From: Streptomyces sporangiiformans
Lineage (GTDB): Bacteria; Actinomycetota; Actinomycetes; Streptomycetales; Streptomycetaceae
Direction of reading: 5' to 3'
Assembly: GCF_005768555.2 (NCBI RefSeq)
Contig: NZ_VCHX02000144.1
Span: 72,359 to 124,078 of the forward strand
Length of the DNA stretch: 51,720 nt
The notes under the pieces were generated by a model. The model did not search any database, was not told the origin of the DNA, and saw nothing but the letters and a program-made list of their open reading frames with translations. Below, one piece after another: positions 33,287-41,170 of this stretch (positions within the stretch are counted from its first letter, which is position 1; each line of letters begins with the position of its first letter). Both the position numbers and the translations under genes were made by a program.

Positions 33287-33910
33287 ATGCCAGGACAATT
33301 CGAACCGCTCCCCGGCGGCGGCGCGGCCGTCGCTCTCGACGAGGTCGAGATCTCGATCATCCGCTCGCTCGCCGTCCAGCTCCTGGAGCTGATCGGCCCG
33401 GGGCCCGCGGAGGACGCCGGCGACGATCCGCTCGCCGAACTGTTCGCGGAGGGGCCGAGCGAGCCGCCCTCCGACCCCGTACTGCAGCGCCTCTTCCCGG
33501 ACGCCTACAGCGGCCCCGAGGTCGAGGCCACCTCGCCCGAACAGGTGGAGGAGCAGCGCGCCTACTCCGCGGAGTTCCGCCGCTTCACCGAGAACGATCT
33601 GCGCGCGGGCAAGCGTGAGAACGCCCTCGCCGTGATCCGCTCCCTGGACGCGCTGACCGTCGAGGGCGGGGGAGGGGGCGAGGGCGGGGCCAGTGCCGTC
33701 CTCAAGCTGTCCGAGGAGGACGCGAAGCAGTGGCTCGGTGCCCTCAACGACCTGCGCCTGGCGATCGGCTCCCGGCTCGACGTCGTCGACGAGGAGGACA
33801 CCGACCTCCTTTACCGGCTGCCGGACGAGGATCCGCGCAAGCCGATGGTGATGGCGTACCTGTGGCTGGGCGGACTCCAGGAGACGCTCGTCGAGACAAT
33901 CATGCAGTGA
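33287..33910 (+). CDS. DUF2017 protein, ClpS partner gene
   Basis: 207 residues, soluble. DUF2017 proteins follow clpS in most actinobacteria; their role is unknown but a link to Clp proteolysis is likely. Typical segments are EISIIRSLAVQLLELIG, DPVLQRLFPDAY, EFRRFTENDLRAGKRENA, and the C-terminal YLWLGGLQETLVE. A glycine-rich loop (EGGGGGEGGAS) interrupts the middle. The gene ends before a long bidirectional terminator. Confidence 0.88.
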   Translation: MPGQFEPLPGGGAAVALDEVEISIIRSLAVQLLELIGPGPAEDAGDDPLAELFAEGPSEPPSDPVLQRLFPDAYSGPEVEATSPEQVEEQRAYSAEFRRFTENDLRAGKRENALAVIRSLDALTVEGGGGGEGGASAVLKLSEEDAKQWLGALNDLRLAIGSRLDVVDEEDTDLLYRLPDEDPRKPMVMAYLWLGGLQETLVETIMQ

Positions 33911-33956
33911 GGGCGGCCGGCGTCCGTCACCGGGCGCGTTCATCACACGACATGCG

Positions 33957-33993
33957 GAGCGGGCCCCGTCGCAGAGTGCGACGGGGCCCGCTC
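33957..33993. terminator. Bidirectional terminator, perfect 17-bp stem
   Basis: GAGCGGGCCCCGTCGCA pairs perfectly with TGCGACGGGGCCCGCTC across a three-base GAG loop. It lies between the converging DUF2017 and small secreted protein genes. Confidence 0.95.
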
Positions 33994-34009
33994 GGTGCGT
34001 ACGGTCCGC

Positions 34010-34375
34010 TCAGTTGACCAGAGCGGTGATGCAGCCGGTCGCCCCCGCGCCGACAGCCTGCTTGGAGACCTTGCTCGCCAGCTCCTTGTTGAAGCGGCCG
34101 ACGACGAGCTGGATTGCGGCAGCAACGGAAGCGTTGACGAGGCACTTCTTGGTCTTCTTGCTCATCTTGAGGCCCTTGATGAGCAGTTCGCAGGATTCCT
34201 TGTCGCCGTAGTAGCACTTGCCGGCGGCGATGTCCTGCCAGGTGTCGATCTTCGGAGTGTTTATCGCCTTCGAGGACGCCGGACCGCTCTCCTGCGCCTG
34301 CGTCTGGGCAACTGCCGGTGTGGCGCCCAGGGCGAGCGAGCCGAGAACGGCGACGGAAACGAGCTTGAGCCTCAT
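34010..34375 (-). CDS. Small secreted protein with four cysteines
   Basis: 121 residues. A signal peptide (MRLKLVSVAVLGSLALGATP) probably ends at AVAQ or shortly after, leaving about 98 residues. The mature part contains four Cys: two in KCYYGDKESC, one in KKCLVNAS and one in ATGCITAL, so two disulfides are possible. The ATG at 34375 has AAGGGGAA upstream. I do not recognise a family; a small disulfide-bonded extracellular protein is all that can be said. Confidence 0.75.
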   Translation of the reverse strand: MRLKLVSVAVLGSLALGATPAVAQTQAQESGPASSKAINTPKIDTWQDIAAGKCYYGDKESCELLIKGLKMSKKTKKCLVNASVAAAIQLVVGRFNKELASKVSKQAVGAGATGCITALVN

Positions 34376-34864
34376 TGATTCCCCTTGAGTTGCTTGCTCT
34401 GCGCGAGCGCCCCGGTGGTTGGTCGGCCACCGCATCGCGGGCTCTCACGGGGAAGAACGCTATAGATCTTGGAGGGGCGGAGGCCATCGAATTGATCAAG
34501 ATCTGAGCTTTTCGTTCGCGCTCGCGAACGAATCGCCTGTGTTCGCTCATGTCGGGCACGTTCGCTCAGGAGGCGCTCAAATCCGAATAACGATCATGTC
34601 ACCGCCGTGGTCGGCTTCGAGGGCTGAAGGGAACTTTGTCCTCTCCTCCTCGTGTCGTGCGTCACGTTTCCCGTGTCCGACCGCCGATGCTGCCGTGATA
34701 GATCTTCACGACCGCCCGACGGGACACCACCCATGTCCGGTCGGGTGCGCCACCGGAGCCGGCGGATCGCCGGTCAGGCACACGCTCCATCTATCCGGGG
34801 GGATCGCGACCCGATCCGAAGTCGCACGGACGGCTCGGATCGGCATGGAGAAAGGCGTACCAAC
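34376..34864. promoter_or_regulatory. Divergent intergenic region with GTTCGC-repeat cluster
   Basis: 490 bases between the secreted protein gene and the permease gene. A perfect inverted repeat TTCGTTCGCG-ct-CGCGAACGAA sits at 34511-34532, followed by direct repeats GTTCGCTCA at 34541-34549 and 34560-34568, 19 bases apart. The cluster looks like a multi-site operator. No gene or known riboswitch is seen in the rest. Confidence 0.5.
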
Positions 34865-36304
34865 ATGACCTCGTCGCAGGTCGACGAGCAGCACGACGGC
34901 AGTGAGGCCCTGGGTGGCGACGCCCCCGCAGAGGGGTACCAGCGCGGACTCAACGGTCGTCAGGTCCAGATGATCGCCATCGGCGGCGCCATCGGTACCG
35001 GTCTGTTCTACGGATCCAGCACCAGCATCGCGAACATCGGCCCCAGTCTGATCGCCTGCTACGCGATCGCTGGCGTCGTGATCTTCTTCATCATGCGGGC
35101 CCTGGGTGAACTGCTCACCTACCGTCCGACCTCGGGCAGCTTCGCCGACTACGCCCGTGAGTTCTTCGGCCCCTTCGCGGGCTTCGTCACGGGCTGGTCG
35201 TACTGGGCGCTGTGGGTCACCGCGTGCATGTCCGAGGTGACCGCGGCCGGCCACTACATCAACTACTGGTGGCCCTCCGTGCCCGTCTGGACGACCGCCG
35301 CCGTCGCGCTGGTCGTGCTCTTCGCCGCGAACCTGGTCTCGGTCAAGATCTTCGGCGAGCTGGAGTTCTGGTTCTCGACGATCAAGGTCACCGCGATCAT
35401 CGCGATGATCGTCATCGGGATCGGCATCCTCACCTTCGGCTTCTCCTCCGTCGGTGACACCGCCTCCGTCAGCCACCTGTGGGCGGACGGCGGCTTCGCG
35501 CCCAACGGGGCCTGGCAGGCCATGCTCGCCATGCAGGGCGTCATCTTCGCCTACCTCGGCGTCGAGCTGGTCGGTATCACCGCGGGAGAGGCCGAGAACC
35601 CCAAGCAGACCCTCCGCAAGGCGATCAACACGCTCCCGGTCCGCATCGGCATCTTCTACGTCGGCTCGCTGATCGTCATCCTGTCCGTCTACAGCTGGAC
35701 GAAGTACTCCCCGGGTGTCAGCCCCTTCGTGCAGGTCTTCGCGGCGGTCGGCATCCCCGGCGCCGCGGGGATCATGAACTTCGTGATCCTGACCGCGGCG
35801 CTGTCCTCCTGCAACTCGGGCATCTACTCCACCGGCCGCATGCTGCGCGGCCTGGCCGTCAACGGCGAGGCCCCCAAGGCGGCCGCGAGGCTCAGCGGCC
35901 GTCGGCTTCCCCTGCCCGCGCTGGTCGCCTCCGCGCTCGTCATGGGCATCGGCGTGATCGTCAACATCGTCTCGCCGGACAAGGCGTTCCTGTACATCAC
36001 CTCGGTCGCCACCTGCGCCGGACTGTGGACCTGGGCCATGATCCTCTCCGCCCACCTGCGCTACCGCGCCAAGGTCCGCGACGGACTCCTCCCGGCTGCG
36101 GACTTCCGGATGCCCGGCGCCCCGGTCACGAACTGGATCGCCCTCGCCGCGCTCGCCTCCGTCGTCGGCCTGATGGCGTCCGACGGCGACACCCGGCTCG
36201 GCCTGTATGTGTTCGCCGTCTGGCTCGTGGTCCTCGCCATCGGCTACCGGCTGTCCCACCGCAAGGCTCCGTCGGACAGGGACCTGGCGCTCGACCGCAA
36301 GTAA
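34865..36304 (+). CDS. APC-family amino acid permease
   Basis: 479 residues with about 12 membrane segments. The family signature QMIAIGGAIGTGLFYGSSTS is at residues 35-54, and GELLTYRPTSGSFADYAREF follows. GITAGEAENPKQTLRKAINT is the conserved cytoplasmic loop of the AAT/GABA permease group. It probably takes up an amino acid by proton symport; specificity cannot be told. The ATG at 34865 has GGAGAAAGG upstream. A hairpin with an 8-bp stem follows the stop. Confidence 0.92.
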   Translation: MTSSQVDEQHDGSEALGGDAPAEGYQRGLNGRQVQMIAIGGAIGTGLFYGSSTSIANIGPSLIACYAIAGVVIFFIMRALGELLTYRPTSGSFADYAREFFGPFAGFVTGWSYWALWVTACMSEVTAAGHYINYWWPSVPVWTTAAVALVVLFAANLVSVKIFGELEFWFSTIKVTAIIAMIVIGIGILTFGFSSVGDTASVSHLWADGGFAPNGAWQAMLAMQGVIFAYLGVELVGITAGEAENPKQTLRKAINTLPVRIGIFYVGSLIVILSVYSWTKYSPGVSPFVQVFAAVGIPGAAGIMNFVILTAALSSCNSGIYSTGRMLRGLAVNGEAPKAAARLSGRRLPLPALVASALVMGIGVIVNIVSPDKAFLYITSVATCAGLWTWAMILSAHLRYRAKVRDGLLPAADFRMPGAPVTNWIALAALASVVGLMASDGDTRLGLYVFAVWLVVLAIGYRLSHRKAPSDRDLALDRK

Positions 36305-36338
36305 GCACCTGCGGAGGGCCCGCACAGGTTCCTGTGGA

Positions 36339-36375
36339 GGGCCCGCACCGGAACGGGAGACCGCCGGGCGGGCCC
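36339..36375 (+). terminator. Candidate terminator after the amino acid permease gene
   Basis: GGGCCCGC pairs with GCGGGCCC across a 21-base loop. A CACAGG/CCTGTG hairpin at 36323-36336 comes just before it, and the sequence CCTGYGGAGGGCCCGCAC is duplicated at 36308 and 36331. Confidence 0.6.
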
Positions 36376-36403
36376 TTCGCATGGCCTTTCGTATCCTTGC
36401 CGC

Positions 36404-36829
36404 ATGTCGCTCACCATCACCCGGGCCCTGCACGACCAGATCGTCGCCCACGCCCGCCAGGACCACCCCGACGAAGCGTGCGGTGTCATCGCGGGCCCGG
36501 CCGGCTCCGGCCGTCCCGAGCGCTTCATTCCGATGCTGAACGCCGCCCGCTCGCCCACGTTCTACGAGTTCGACTCGGGCGATCTCCTCAAGCTCTACCG
36601 GGAGATGGACGACCGCGACGAGGAACCGGTCGTCATCTACCACTCCCACACGGCGACCGAGGCGTACCCGTCCCGCACGGACATCTCGTACGCGAACGAG
36701 CCGGGCGCCCACTACGTACTGGTGTCGACGGCGGACACGGACGGGCTGGGCGACTTCCAGTTCCGCTCGTACCGGATCGTGGAGGGAGAGGTGACGGAGG
36801 AGGAGGTCAAGGTTGTGGAGACCTACTGA
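36404..36829 (+). CDS. mec: M67 (JAMM) metallopeptidase, CysO-cysteine-releasing Mec type
   Basis: 141 residues. The JAMM zinc motif is H80-S-H82 with S90 and D93 (HSHTATEAYPSRTD), and the catalytic Glu24 lies in DEACGVIAG. In Mycobacterium, Mec cuts the cysteine formed on the sulfur carrier CysO. The same three genes, M67 peptidase, CysO and CysM, are present here in one direction. It may also trim the CysO C-terminus, which here ends in Met-Ala beyond the diglycine. A leader-peptide gene separates it from cysO. Confidence 0.93.
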   Translation: MSLTITRALHDQIVAHARQDHPDEACGVIAGPAGSGRPERFIPMLNAARSPTFYEFDSGDLLKLYREMDDRDEEPVVIYHSHTATEAYPSRTDISYANEPGAHYVLVSTADTDGLGDFQFRSYRIVEGEVTEEEVKVVETY

Positions 36830-36909
36830 ATCTCACCTGTCGGTCGAAACGCGTCCACCATGTGGAATCACACTCCGGGGGGCCCAGGGGGAATCGATAC
36901 GATGACCCC

Positions 36910-37011
36910 ATGGTTTCCCATGACGTGAGCGAGAAGACGCCGGGCATGCTGCTCGTGGCGCGGCTGCACGTCGACCTGTGCAGGCTGAACAGCGCCCTCT
37001 GTCCGTGCTGA
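36910..37011 (+). CDS. Cysteine-type leader peptide upstream of cysO-cysM
   Basis: A 33-codon open frame (or 21 codons from the ATG at 36946) ends in ARLHVDLCRLNSALCPC. Short peptides with the RxHVDLCR pattern and terminal Cys codons precede sulfur metabolism genes in many Streptomyces. Three Cys codons, two of them in the last three positions, suggest that ribosome stalling at low cysteine senses supply. The GCCGTACGGC palindrome at 37020-37029, starting nine bases after its stop, could take part in an attenuator. The 33-residue start has GGGGG only loosely upstream; the shorter form is preceded by GAGAAG. Confidence 0.7.
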   Translation: MVSHDVSEKTPGMLLVARLHVDLCRLNSALCPC

Positions 37012-37123
37012 CCCCTGCCGCCGTACGGCCGTGAGCCGCGGCGCAGACCCGCGTAACACCACCACGCAATTCCGCGCTGCCGCGCGCCCACTGACTGACT
37101 TCTCCCGACAGGAGCCCGCAACC

Positions 37124-37411
37124 ATGGCCATCGAGGTCCGCATCCCCACCATCCTCCGCACCTACACCGGCGGCCAGAAGGCCGTCGAGGGTGGCGGGAA
37201 GACCCTCGCCGAGCTCTTCGCCGACCTCGACACCCGCCACACGGGCATCCAGTCCCGCATCGTGGACGAGGCCGCCGGGGGCGAGCTGCGCCGCTTCGTG
37301 AACGTGTACCTCAACGACGAAGACGTCCGCTTCCTCGACGGCATCAACACCAAGCTCACCGACGGTGACAACGTGACGATCCTGCCGGCCGTGGCCGGCG
37401 GGATGGCCTGA
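37124..37411 (+). CDS. cysO: Sulfur-carrier protein CysO (ThiS/MoaD fold) with residues after the diglycine
   Basis: 95 residues. The carrier forms a thiocarboxylate at its C-terminal Gly and hands sulfur to CysM. Typical stretches are IPTILRTYTGGQKAV, RFVNVYLNDEDVRFLDG and LTDGDNVTILPAVAGG. The final residues are G92-G93-M94-A95, so the diglycine is not the end as in mycobacterial CysO; a protease must remove Met-Ala first. The ATG has CAGGAG upstream. It is followed by cysM after 18 bases. Confidence 0.93.
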   Translation: MAIEVRIPTILRTYTGGQKAVEGGGKTLAELFADLDTRHTGIQSRIVDEAAGGELRRFVNVYLNDEDVRFLDGINTKLTDGDNVTILPAVAGGMA

Positions 37412-37429
37412 TCGGGCCGCTGATCTCTG

Positions 37430-38380
37430 ATGCGCTATGACTCCCCGCTCGCAGCGGTCGGCAACACGCCCCTGGTGCGCCTGCCGCGGCTCTCGCCGTC
37501 CGCCGACGTACGGATCTGGGCGAAGCTCGAGGACCGCAACCCGACCGGCTCGGTCAAGGACCGCCCCGCGCTGTACATGATCGAGCAGGCGGAGAAGGAC
37601 GGCCGTCTGACGCCGGGCTGCACGATCCTGGAGCCGACGAGCGGCAACACGGGCATCTCCCTGGCGATGGCGGCCAAGCTCAAGGGCTACCGCATCGTCT
37701 GCGTCATGCCCGAGAACACCTCGCAGGAGCGCCGGGACCTGCTCGCCATGTGGGGCGCCGAGATCATCTCGTCCCCGGCGGCGGGCGGCTCCAACACGGC
37801 CGTACGGGTCGCCAAGGAGATCTCCGCCGAGCACCCGGACTGGGTGATGCTCTACCAGTACGGCAACCCGGACAACGCGGGCGCCCACTACGCCACGACG
37901 GGTCCCGAGATCCTCGCCGACCTCCCCTCGATCACCCACTTCGTGGCGGGTCTGGGCACGACGGGCACGCTGATGGGCGTCGGCCGGTACCTGCGCGAGC
38001 ACAAGCCCGACGTGAAGATCGTCGCGGCCGAACCGCGGTACGACGATCTGGTGTACGGCCTGCGCAACCTGGACGAGGGCTTCGTACCCGAGCTGTACGA
38101 CGCCTCCGTCCTGACCACCCGCTTCTCCGTCGGCTCCGCCGACGCGGTGACGCGCACGCGTGAGCTGCTGCAGCAGGAGGGGATCTTCGCGGGCGTCTCC
38201 ACGGGGGCGGCGCTGCACGCCGCGATCGGGGTGGGCAGGAAGGCGGTCCAGGCCGGCGAGCCGGCCGACATTGTCTTCGTCGTCGCCGACGGCGGCTGGA
38301 AGTATCTGTCGACGGGTGTCTACACGGCACAGACGACGGAGGCGGCCATCGAGACGCTGCAGGGCCAACTCTGGGCCTAG
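37430..38380 (+). CDS. cysM: CysO-dependent cysteine synthase CysM
   Basis: 316-residue PLP enzyme. It builds cysteine from O-phospho- or O-acetylserine and CysO thiocarboxylate. PLP binds K43 in NPTGSVKDRPA; EPTSGNTG binds the substrate carboxylate, and GLGTTGTLMG holds the phosphate. CysM-specific features include GAHYATTGPEI and the mobile region around residues 210-230. It is co-transcribed with cysO and ends before a large inverted-repeat element. Confidence 0.95.
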   Translation: MRYDSPLAAVGNTPLVRLPRLSPSADVRIWAKLEDRNPTGSVKDRPALYMIEQAEKDGRLTPGCTILEPTSGNTGISLAMAAKLKGYRIVCVMPENTSQERRDLLAMWGAEIISSPAAGGSNTAVRVAKEISAEHPDWVMLYQYGNPDNAGAHYATTGPEILADLPSITHFVAGLGTTGTLMGVGRYLREHKPDVKIVAAEPRYDDLVYGLRNLDEGFVPELYDASVLTTRFSVGSADAVTRTRELLQQEGIFAGVSTGAALHAAIGVGRKAVQAGEPADIVFVVADGGWKYLSTGVYTAQTTEAAIETLQGQLWA

Positions 38381-38384
38381 GGGG

Positions 38385-38625
38385 CTTTTCTTCGCCCCCG
38401 CCGCCCCTACCCATTCCCATCCCGTTCCTGGGGGCTGCGCCCCCAGACCCCCGCTATCGGCCTTGCGGCCTCGTCCTCAAACGCCGGGCGGGCTGAAAAT
38501 CAGCCCCTCCGGCGTTTGAGGAGCGGGGGTCCGGGGGCTGGCCCCCGGGGACGGGGTCTGGGGCGGAGCCCCAGGGATGGGTATGGGTAGGGGCGGCGGG
38601 GGCGAAAAAATGTCGCCCCCCTCCC
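38385..38625. repeat. Large imperfect inverted repeat element, arms about 110 bp
   Basis: The left arm (from TTCTTCGCCCCCGCCGCCCC) and the right arm (GGGGCGGCGGGGGCGAA near 38594-38611) are imperfect reverse complements. Other paired blocks are CCTCAAACGCCGG with CCGGCGTTTGAGG, and CTGGGGGCTGCGCCCCCAG with CTGGGGCGGAGCCCCAG. The centre is a perfect hairpin GGGCTGA-aaa-TCAGCCC (38490-38506). Similar sequences are common between Streptomyces genes. It should act as a strong terminator after cysM and may be a decayed non-autonomous mobile unit. Confidence 0.85.
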
Positions 38626-38766
38626 ACACACCCCCGAACCGGTGACACCGCAGGTGAGTTCCCCCACAACGACCTCTCCCCGAGGAGCGACCCACCCTTT
38701 TGCGCCTTACGCTCGACGGACCGCACGACCCCCGTCTACTTTTCCGCCAGCGGAGGTTTCTGCTCT

Positions 38767-39519
38767 ATGAAGCTCACCGTCGTCGGCTGCTCGGGGTCGT
38801 TCCCGTCCGCGGAATCGGCCTGCTCGAGCTACCTCGTCGAGGCCGACGGCTTCCGGCTGCTCCTCGACATGGGCAACGGCGCCCTTGGCGAGCTGCAGCG
38901 CCACTGCGGTCTCTACGACCTCGACGCGATCTACCTCAGCCACCTGCACGCCGACCACTGCATCGACATGTGCGCTTATTTCGTGGCGCGTTACTACCGA
39001 CACGAGGGCGGCCGCTGTCCCCCCATCCCGGTCTACGGACCCGAGGGCACCGAGCACCGCCTGACCACCGCGTACGCCGACACCCCCAGCGCCTCCTCCA
39101 TGAGCGAGGTCTTCGACTTCCACACGGTCAAGCCCGGCTCCTTCGAGATCGGCCCGTTCTCCGTGCACACGGAGAAGGTGAGCCACCCCGTGGAGGCGTA
39201 CGGCATCCGCCTCGAGCACGGCGGCCGGGTACTGACGTACTCCGGGGACACGGGCGTGTGCGACGCGCTCGACGAACTCGCCCGGGACGCGGACCTGTTC
39301 CTGTGTGAGGCCGCGTTCACGTACGGCAAGGAGAACATCCCCGACCTGCACCTCAACGGCCGCGAGGCGGGCGAGACCGCCACCCGTGCCGGTGCCCGCC
39401 GCCTCGTCCTCACCCACATCCCGCCGTGGACGGACCCTCAGGCGAACCTGACGGACGCGCGCGAGACGTTCGCGGGACCGGTGGACGTGGCGGCGCCCCG
39501 GCAGACGTACGAGATCTAG
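38767..39519 (+). CDS. MBL-fold hydrolase, Rv1339-like phosphodiesterase type
   Basis: 250 residues. The metal site is H59-L-H61-A-D63-H64 in SHLHADHCIDM, with later ligands in SHPVEAYG, TYSGDTGVCD and LTHIPPW. The order of neighbours (mec, cysO, cysM, this gene, rph, rdgB) matches mycobacteria, where Rv1339 is an atypical cyclic nucleotide phosphodiesterase; RNase Z-like activity is the alternative. There is no signal peptide. The ATG is preceded by GCGGAGG. The stop is followed at once by three 12-bp repeats. Confidence 0.88.
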   Translation: MKLTVVGCSGSFPSAESACSSYLVEADGFRLLLDMGNGALGELQRHCGLYDLDAIYLSHLHADHCIDMCAYFVARYYRHEGGRCPPIPVYGPEGTEHRLTTAYADTPSASSMSEVFDFHTVKPGSFEIGPFSVHTEKVSHPVEAYGIRLEHGGRVLTYSGDTGVCDALDELARDADLFLCEAAFTYGKENIPDLHLNGREAGETATRAGARRLVLTHIPPWTDPQANLTDARETFAGPVDVAAPRQTYEI

Positions 39520-39520
39520 G

Positions 39521-39556
39521 CCCGAAGGTCGGCACGAAGGCCGGCCCGACGGCCGG
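39521..39556 (+). repeat. Three-unit 12-bp tandem repeat after the MBL-fold gene
   Basis: CCCGAAGGTCGG, CACGAAGGCCGG and CCCGACGGCCGG follow the stop codon, which ends at 39519. Confidence 0.85.
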
Positions 39557-39569
39557 TGGTACGCACGCG

Positions 39570-39603
39570 AAGGCCCCCTCAGCCGAGTGGCTGAGGGGGC
39601 CTT
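39570..39603. terminator. Bidirectional terminator, perfect 15-bp stem
   Basis: AAGGCCCCCTCAGCC pairs perfectly with GGCTGAGGGGGCCTT over a GAGT loop, between the converging MBL-fold and nagE genes. The flanking A and T bases make it effective in both directions. Confidence 0.95.
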
Positions 39604-39622
39604 TACCGCGGGGAGGGCGGGA

Positions 39623-40873
39623 TCACGCCTTGGTCAGGTCCTCGACCTCCTCCTCGGGCTCGCGGCCCGGGGTGGTGAGGTTGAACTTGACGATGGCGAA
39701 CCGGAAGAGGGTGTAGTAGATCGCGCCGAAGACCAGGCCTATCGGGATGATCATCCATGGCTTGGTCGCGAGGTTCCAGTTCAGGAAGTAGTCGATCGCG
39801 CCGGCCGAGAAGGTGAAGCCCGCGTGCACGCCGAGCGCCCAGGTGATGGCCATGGACAGGGCGGTGAGCACCGCGTGGATCGCGTACAGCACCGGGGCGA
39901 TGAACATGAACGCGAACTCGATCGGCTCGGTCACACCGGTGACGAACGAGGTCAGTGCGACGGAGAGCATGAGACCGGTCACGGCCTTGCGGCGCTCGGG
40001 GCGGGCGGTGTGCGCGATGGCCAGGGCGGCGGCCGGCAGACCGAACATCATGATCGGGAAGAAGCCCGACATGAACTGTCCGGCGGTCGGGTCACCGGCG
40101 AAGAAGCGGTTCAGGTCGCCGTGCACGATCTCGCCCGCGGAGTTCTTGAAGTCGCCGATCTGGAACCACGAGACGGAGTTCACGAACTGGTGCATGCCGA
40201 CCGGGATCAGCGCACGGTTGATCAGACCGAACAGGCCCGCGCCGACGGCACCCAGGCCGGTGACCCATGTGCCGAGGTCGGAGATGACCTCACCGATCGG
40301 CTCCCAGACCAGACCGAAGAAGACGCCCATGAAGGTGCCGACGAAGGCCATCAGGATCGGGACCAGACGGCGGCCGTTGAAGAAGCCGAGCCAGTCGACC
40401 AGCTTGGTGCGGTGGAACTTCTGCCACAGCACCGCGGACAGCAGACCCATGACGATGCCGCCGAGGACACCGGGGTTGTTGTAGGTCGCGGCTATGTCCG
40501 CGCCGTTCTGGACCTTGGCCTCGGTGACCGGGAAGGCCTTCAGTACATTGCTGTAGACAAGGAAGCCGACCAGGGCGGCGAGTGCGGTGGAGCCGTCCGA
40601 CTTCTTGGCGAAGCCGATCGCGACGCCGACGCAGAAGAGCAGCGGCAGGTTGTCGAATACGGCGCCGCCGGCGGTGGCGAAGACGGACGCGACCTTGGGC
40701 CAGCCGAGTCCGTCGGCGCCGAACACGTCGGCTTGACCGAGGCGCAGCAGGATGCCCGCCGCCGGAAGCACGGCGATGGGGAGCTGCAGGCTGCGGCCGA
40801 TCTTCTGCAGGCCCTGGAACAGGCCGGATCCCCACTTCTTTGCGGGGACCGCCGTGGCTGTGGCGGTGCTCAT
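39623..40873 (-). CDS. nagE: PTS N-acetylglucosamine permease, EIIC component
   Basis: 416 residues, membrane channel of the GlcNAc phosphotransferase system. It starts with KKWGSGLFQGLQKIGRSLQL and contains the conserved GMHQFVNSVSWFQIG and TGVTEPIEFAFMFIAPVLYA of glucose-family EIIC proteins. The EIIB domain is a separate protein (nagF) encoded divergently, as in S. coelicolor, and EIIA must come from elsewhere. The ATG at 40873 has GGAGGCACC upstream. Two dre sites lie 20-50 bases before it, so DasR control is very likely. Only one EIIC gene is present here, whereas I recall two in tandem in S. coelicolor. Confidence 0.95.
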   Translation of the reverse strand: MSTATATAVPAKKWGSGLFQGLQKIGRSLQLPIAVLPAAGILLRLGQADVFGADGLGWPKVASVFATAGGAVFDNLPLLFCVGVAIGFAKKSDGSTALAALVGFLVYSNVLKAFPVTEAKVQNGADIAATYNNPGVLGGIVMGLLSAVLWQKFHRTKLVDWLGFFNGRRLVPILMAFVGTFMGVFFGLVWEPIGEVISDLGTWVTGLGAVGAGLFGLINRALIPVGMHQFVNSVSWFQIGDFKNSAGEIVHGDLNRFFAGDPTAGQFMSGFFPIMMFGLPAAALAIAHTARPERRKAVTGLMLSVALTSFVTGVTEPIEFAFMFIAPVLYAIHAVLTALSMAITWALGVHAGFTFSAGAIDYFLNWNLATKPWMIIPIGLVFGAIYYTLFRFAIVKFNLTTPGREPEEEVEDLTKA

Positions 40874-40892
40874 GGTGCCTCCAATGGGCGGG

Positions 40893-40925
40893 CATGGTCT
40901 AAACCACTCAGTGGTGTAGACCATG
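40893..40925. promoter_or_regulatory. Two mirrored dre (DasR) sites upstream of nagE
   Basis: CATGGTCTAAACCACT (40893-40908) and AGTGGTGTAGACCATG (40910-40925) each match 13 of 16 positions of ASTGGTCTAGACCAST. They are reverse complements of each other apart from one pair, with one base between, so the whole is a larger inverted repeat. They overlap the expected nagE promoter. Confidence 0.88.
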
Positions 40926-40959
40926 TTGTAGCACGGTGAAGGCCAGATAAGGAACCCGT

Positions 40960-40991
40960 CAATTTGTCGCCTGGATATACAGGGCAAATTG
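40960..40991. promoter_or_regulatory. AT-rich inverted repeat in the nagE-nagF intergenic region
   Basis: CAATTTG (40960-40966) and CAAATTG (40985-40991) are perfect inverted repeats that enclose CCTG-gatata-CAGG. It may be a further operator or a promoter element. The rest of the 395-base gap (40874-41268) holds the dre sites and no gene. Confidence 0.5.
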
Positions 40992-41170
40992 CTAACTTCC
41001 CACCCAAATCCACCTATCGCACAGGACGACCTGAGTACCCGTTACCGTCATAAACGCGTCAACTTCCTTGCCGGGGTGGCTCCTTGTGCCGCGCGCCGGT
41101 CCACCCGCCCCCGCGGTTCGCGCCGACCGGATTGTCCTGTAGTGGTCTGCGGGTTTCGCACTCGGCGCTG

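Noticed and set aside
34376..34864. Possible glycine or other amino-acid riboswitch before the permease
   Set aside because: No conserved riboswitch core could be recognised; the visible structure is a DNA palindrome and direct repeats.
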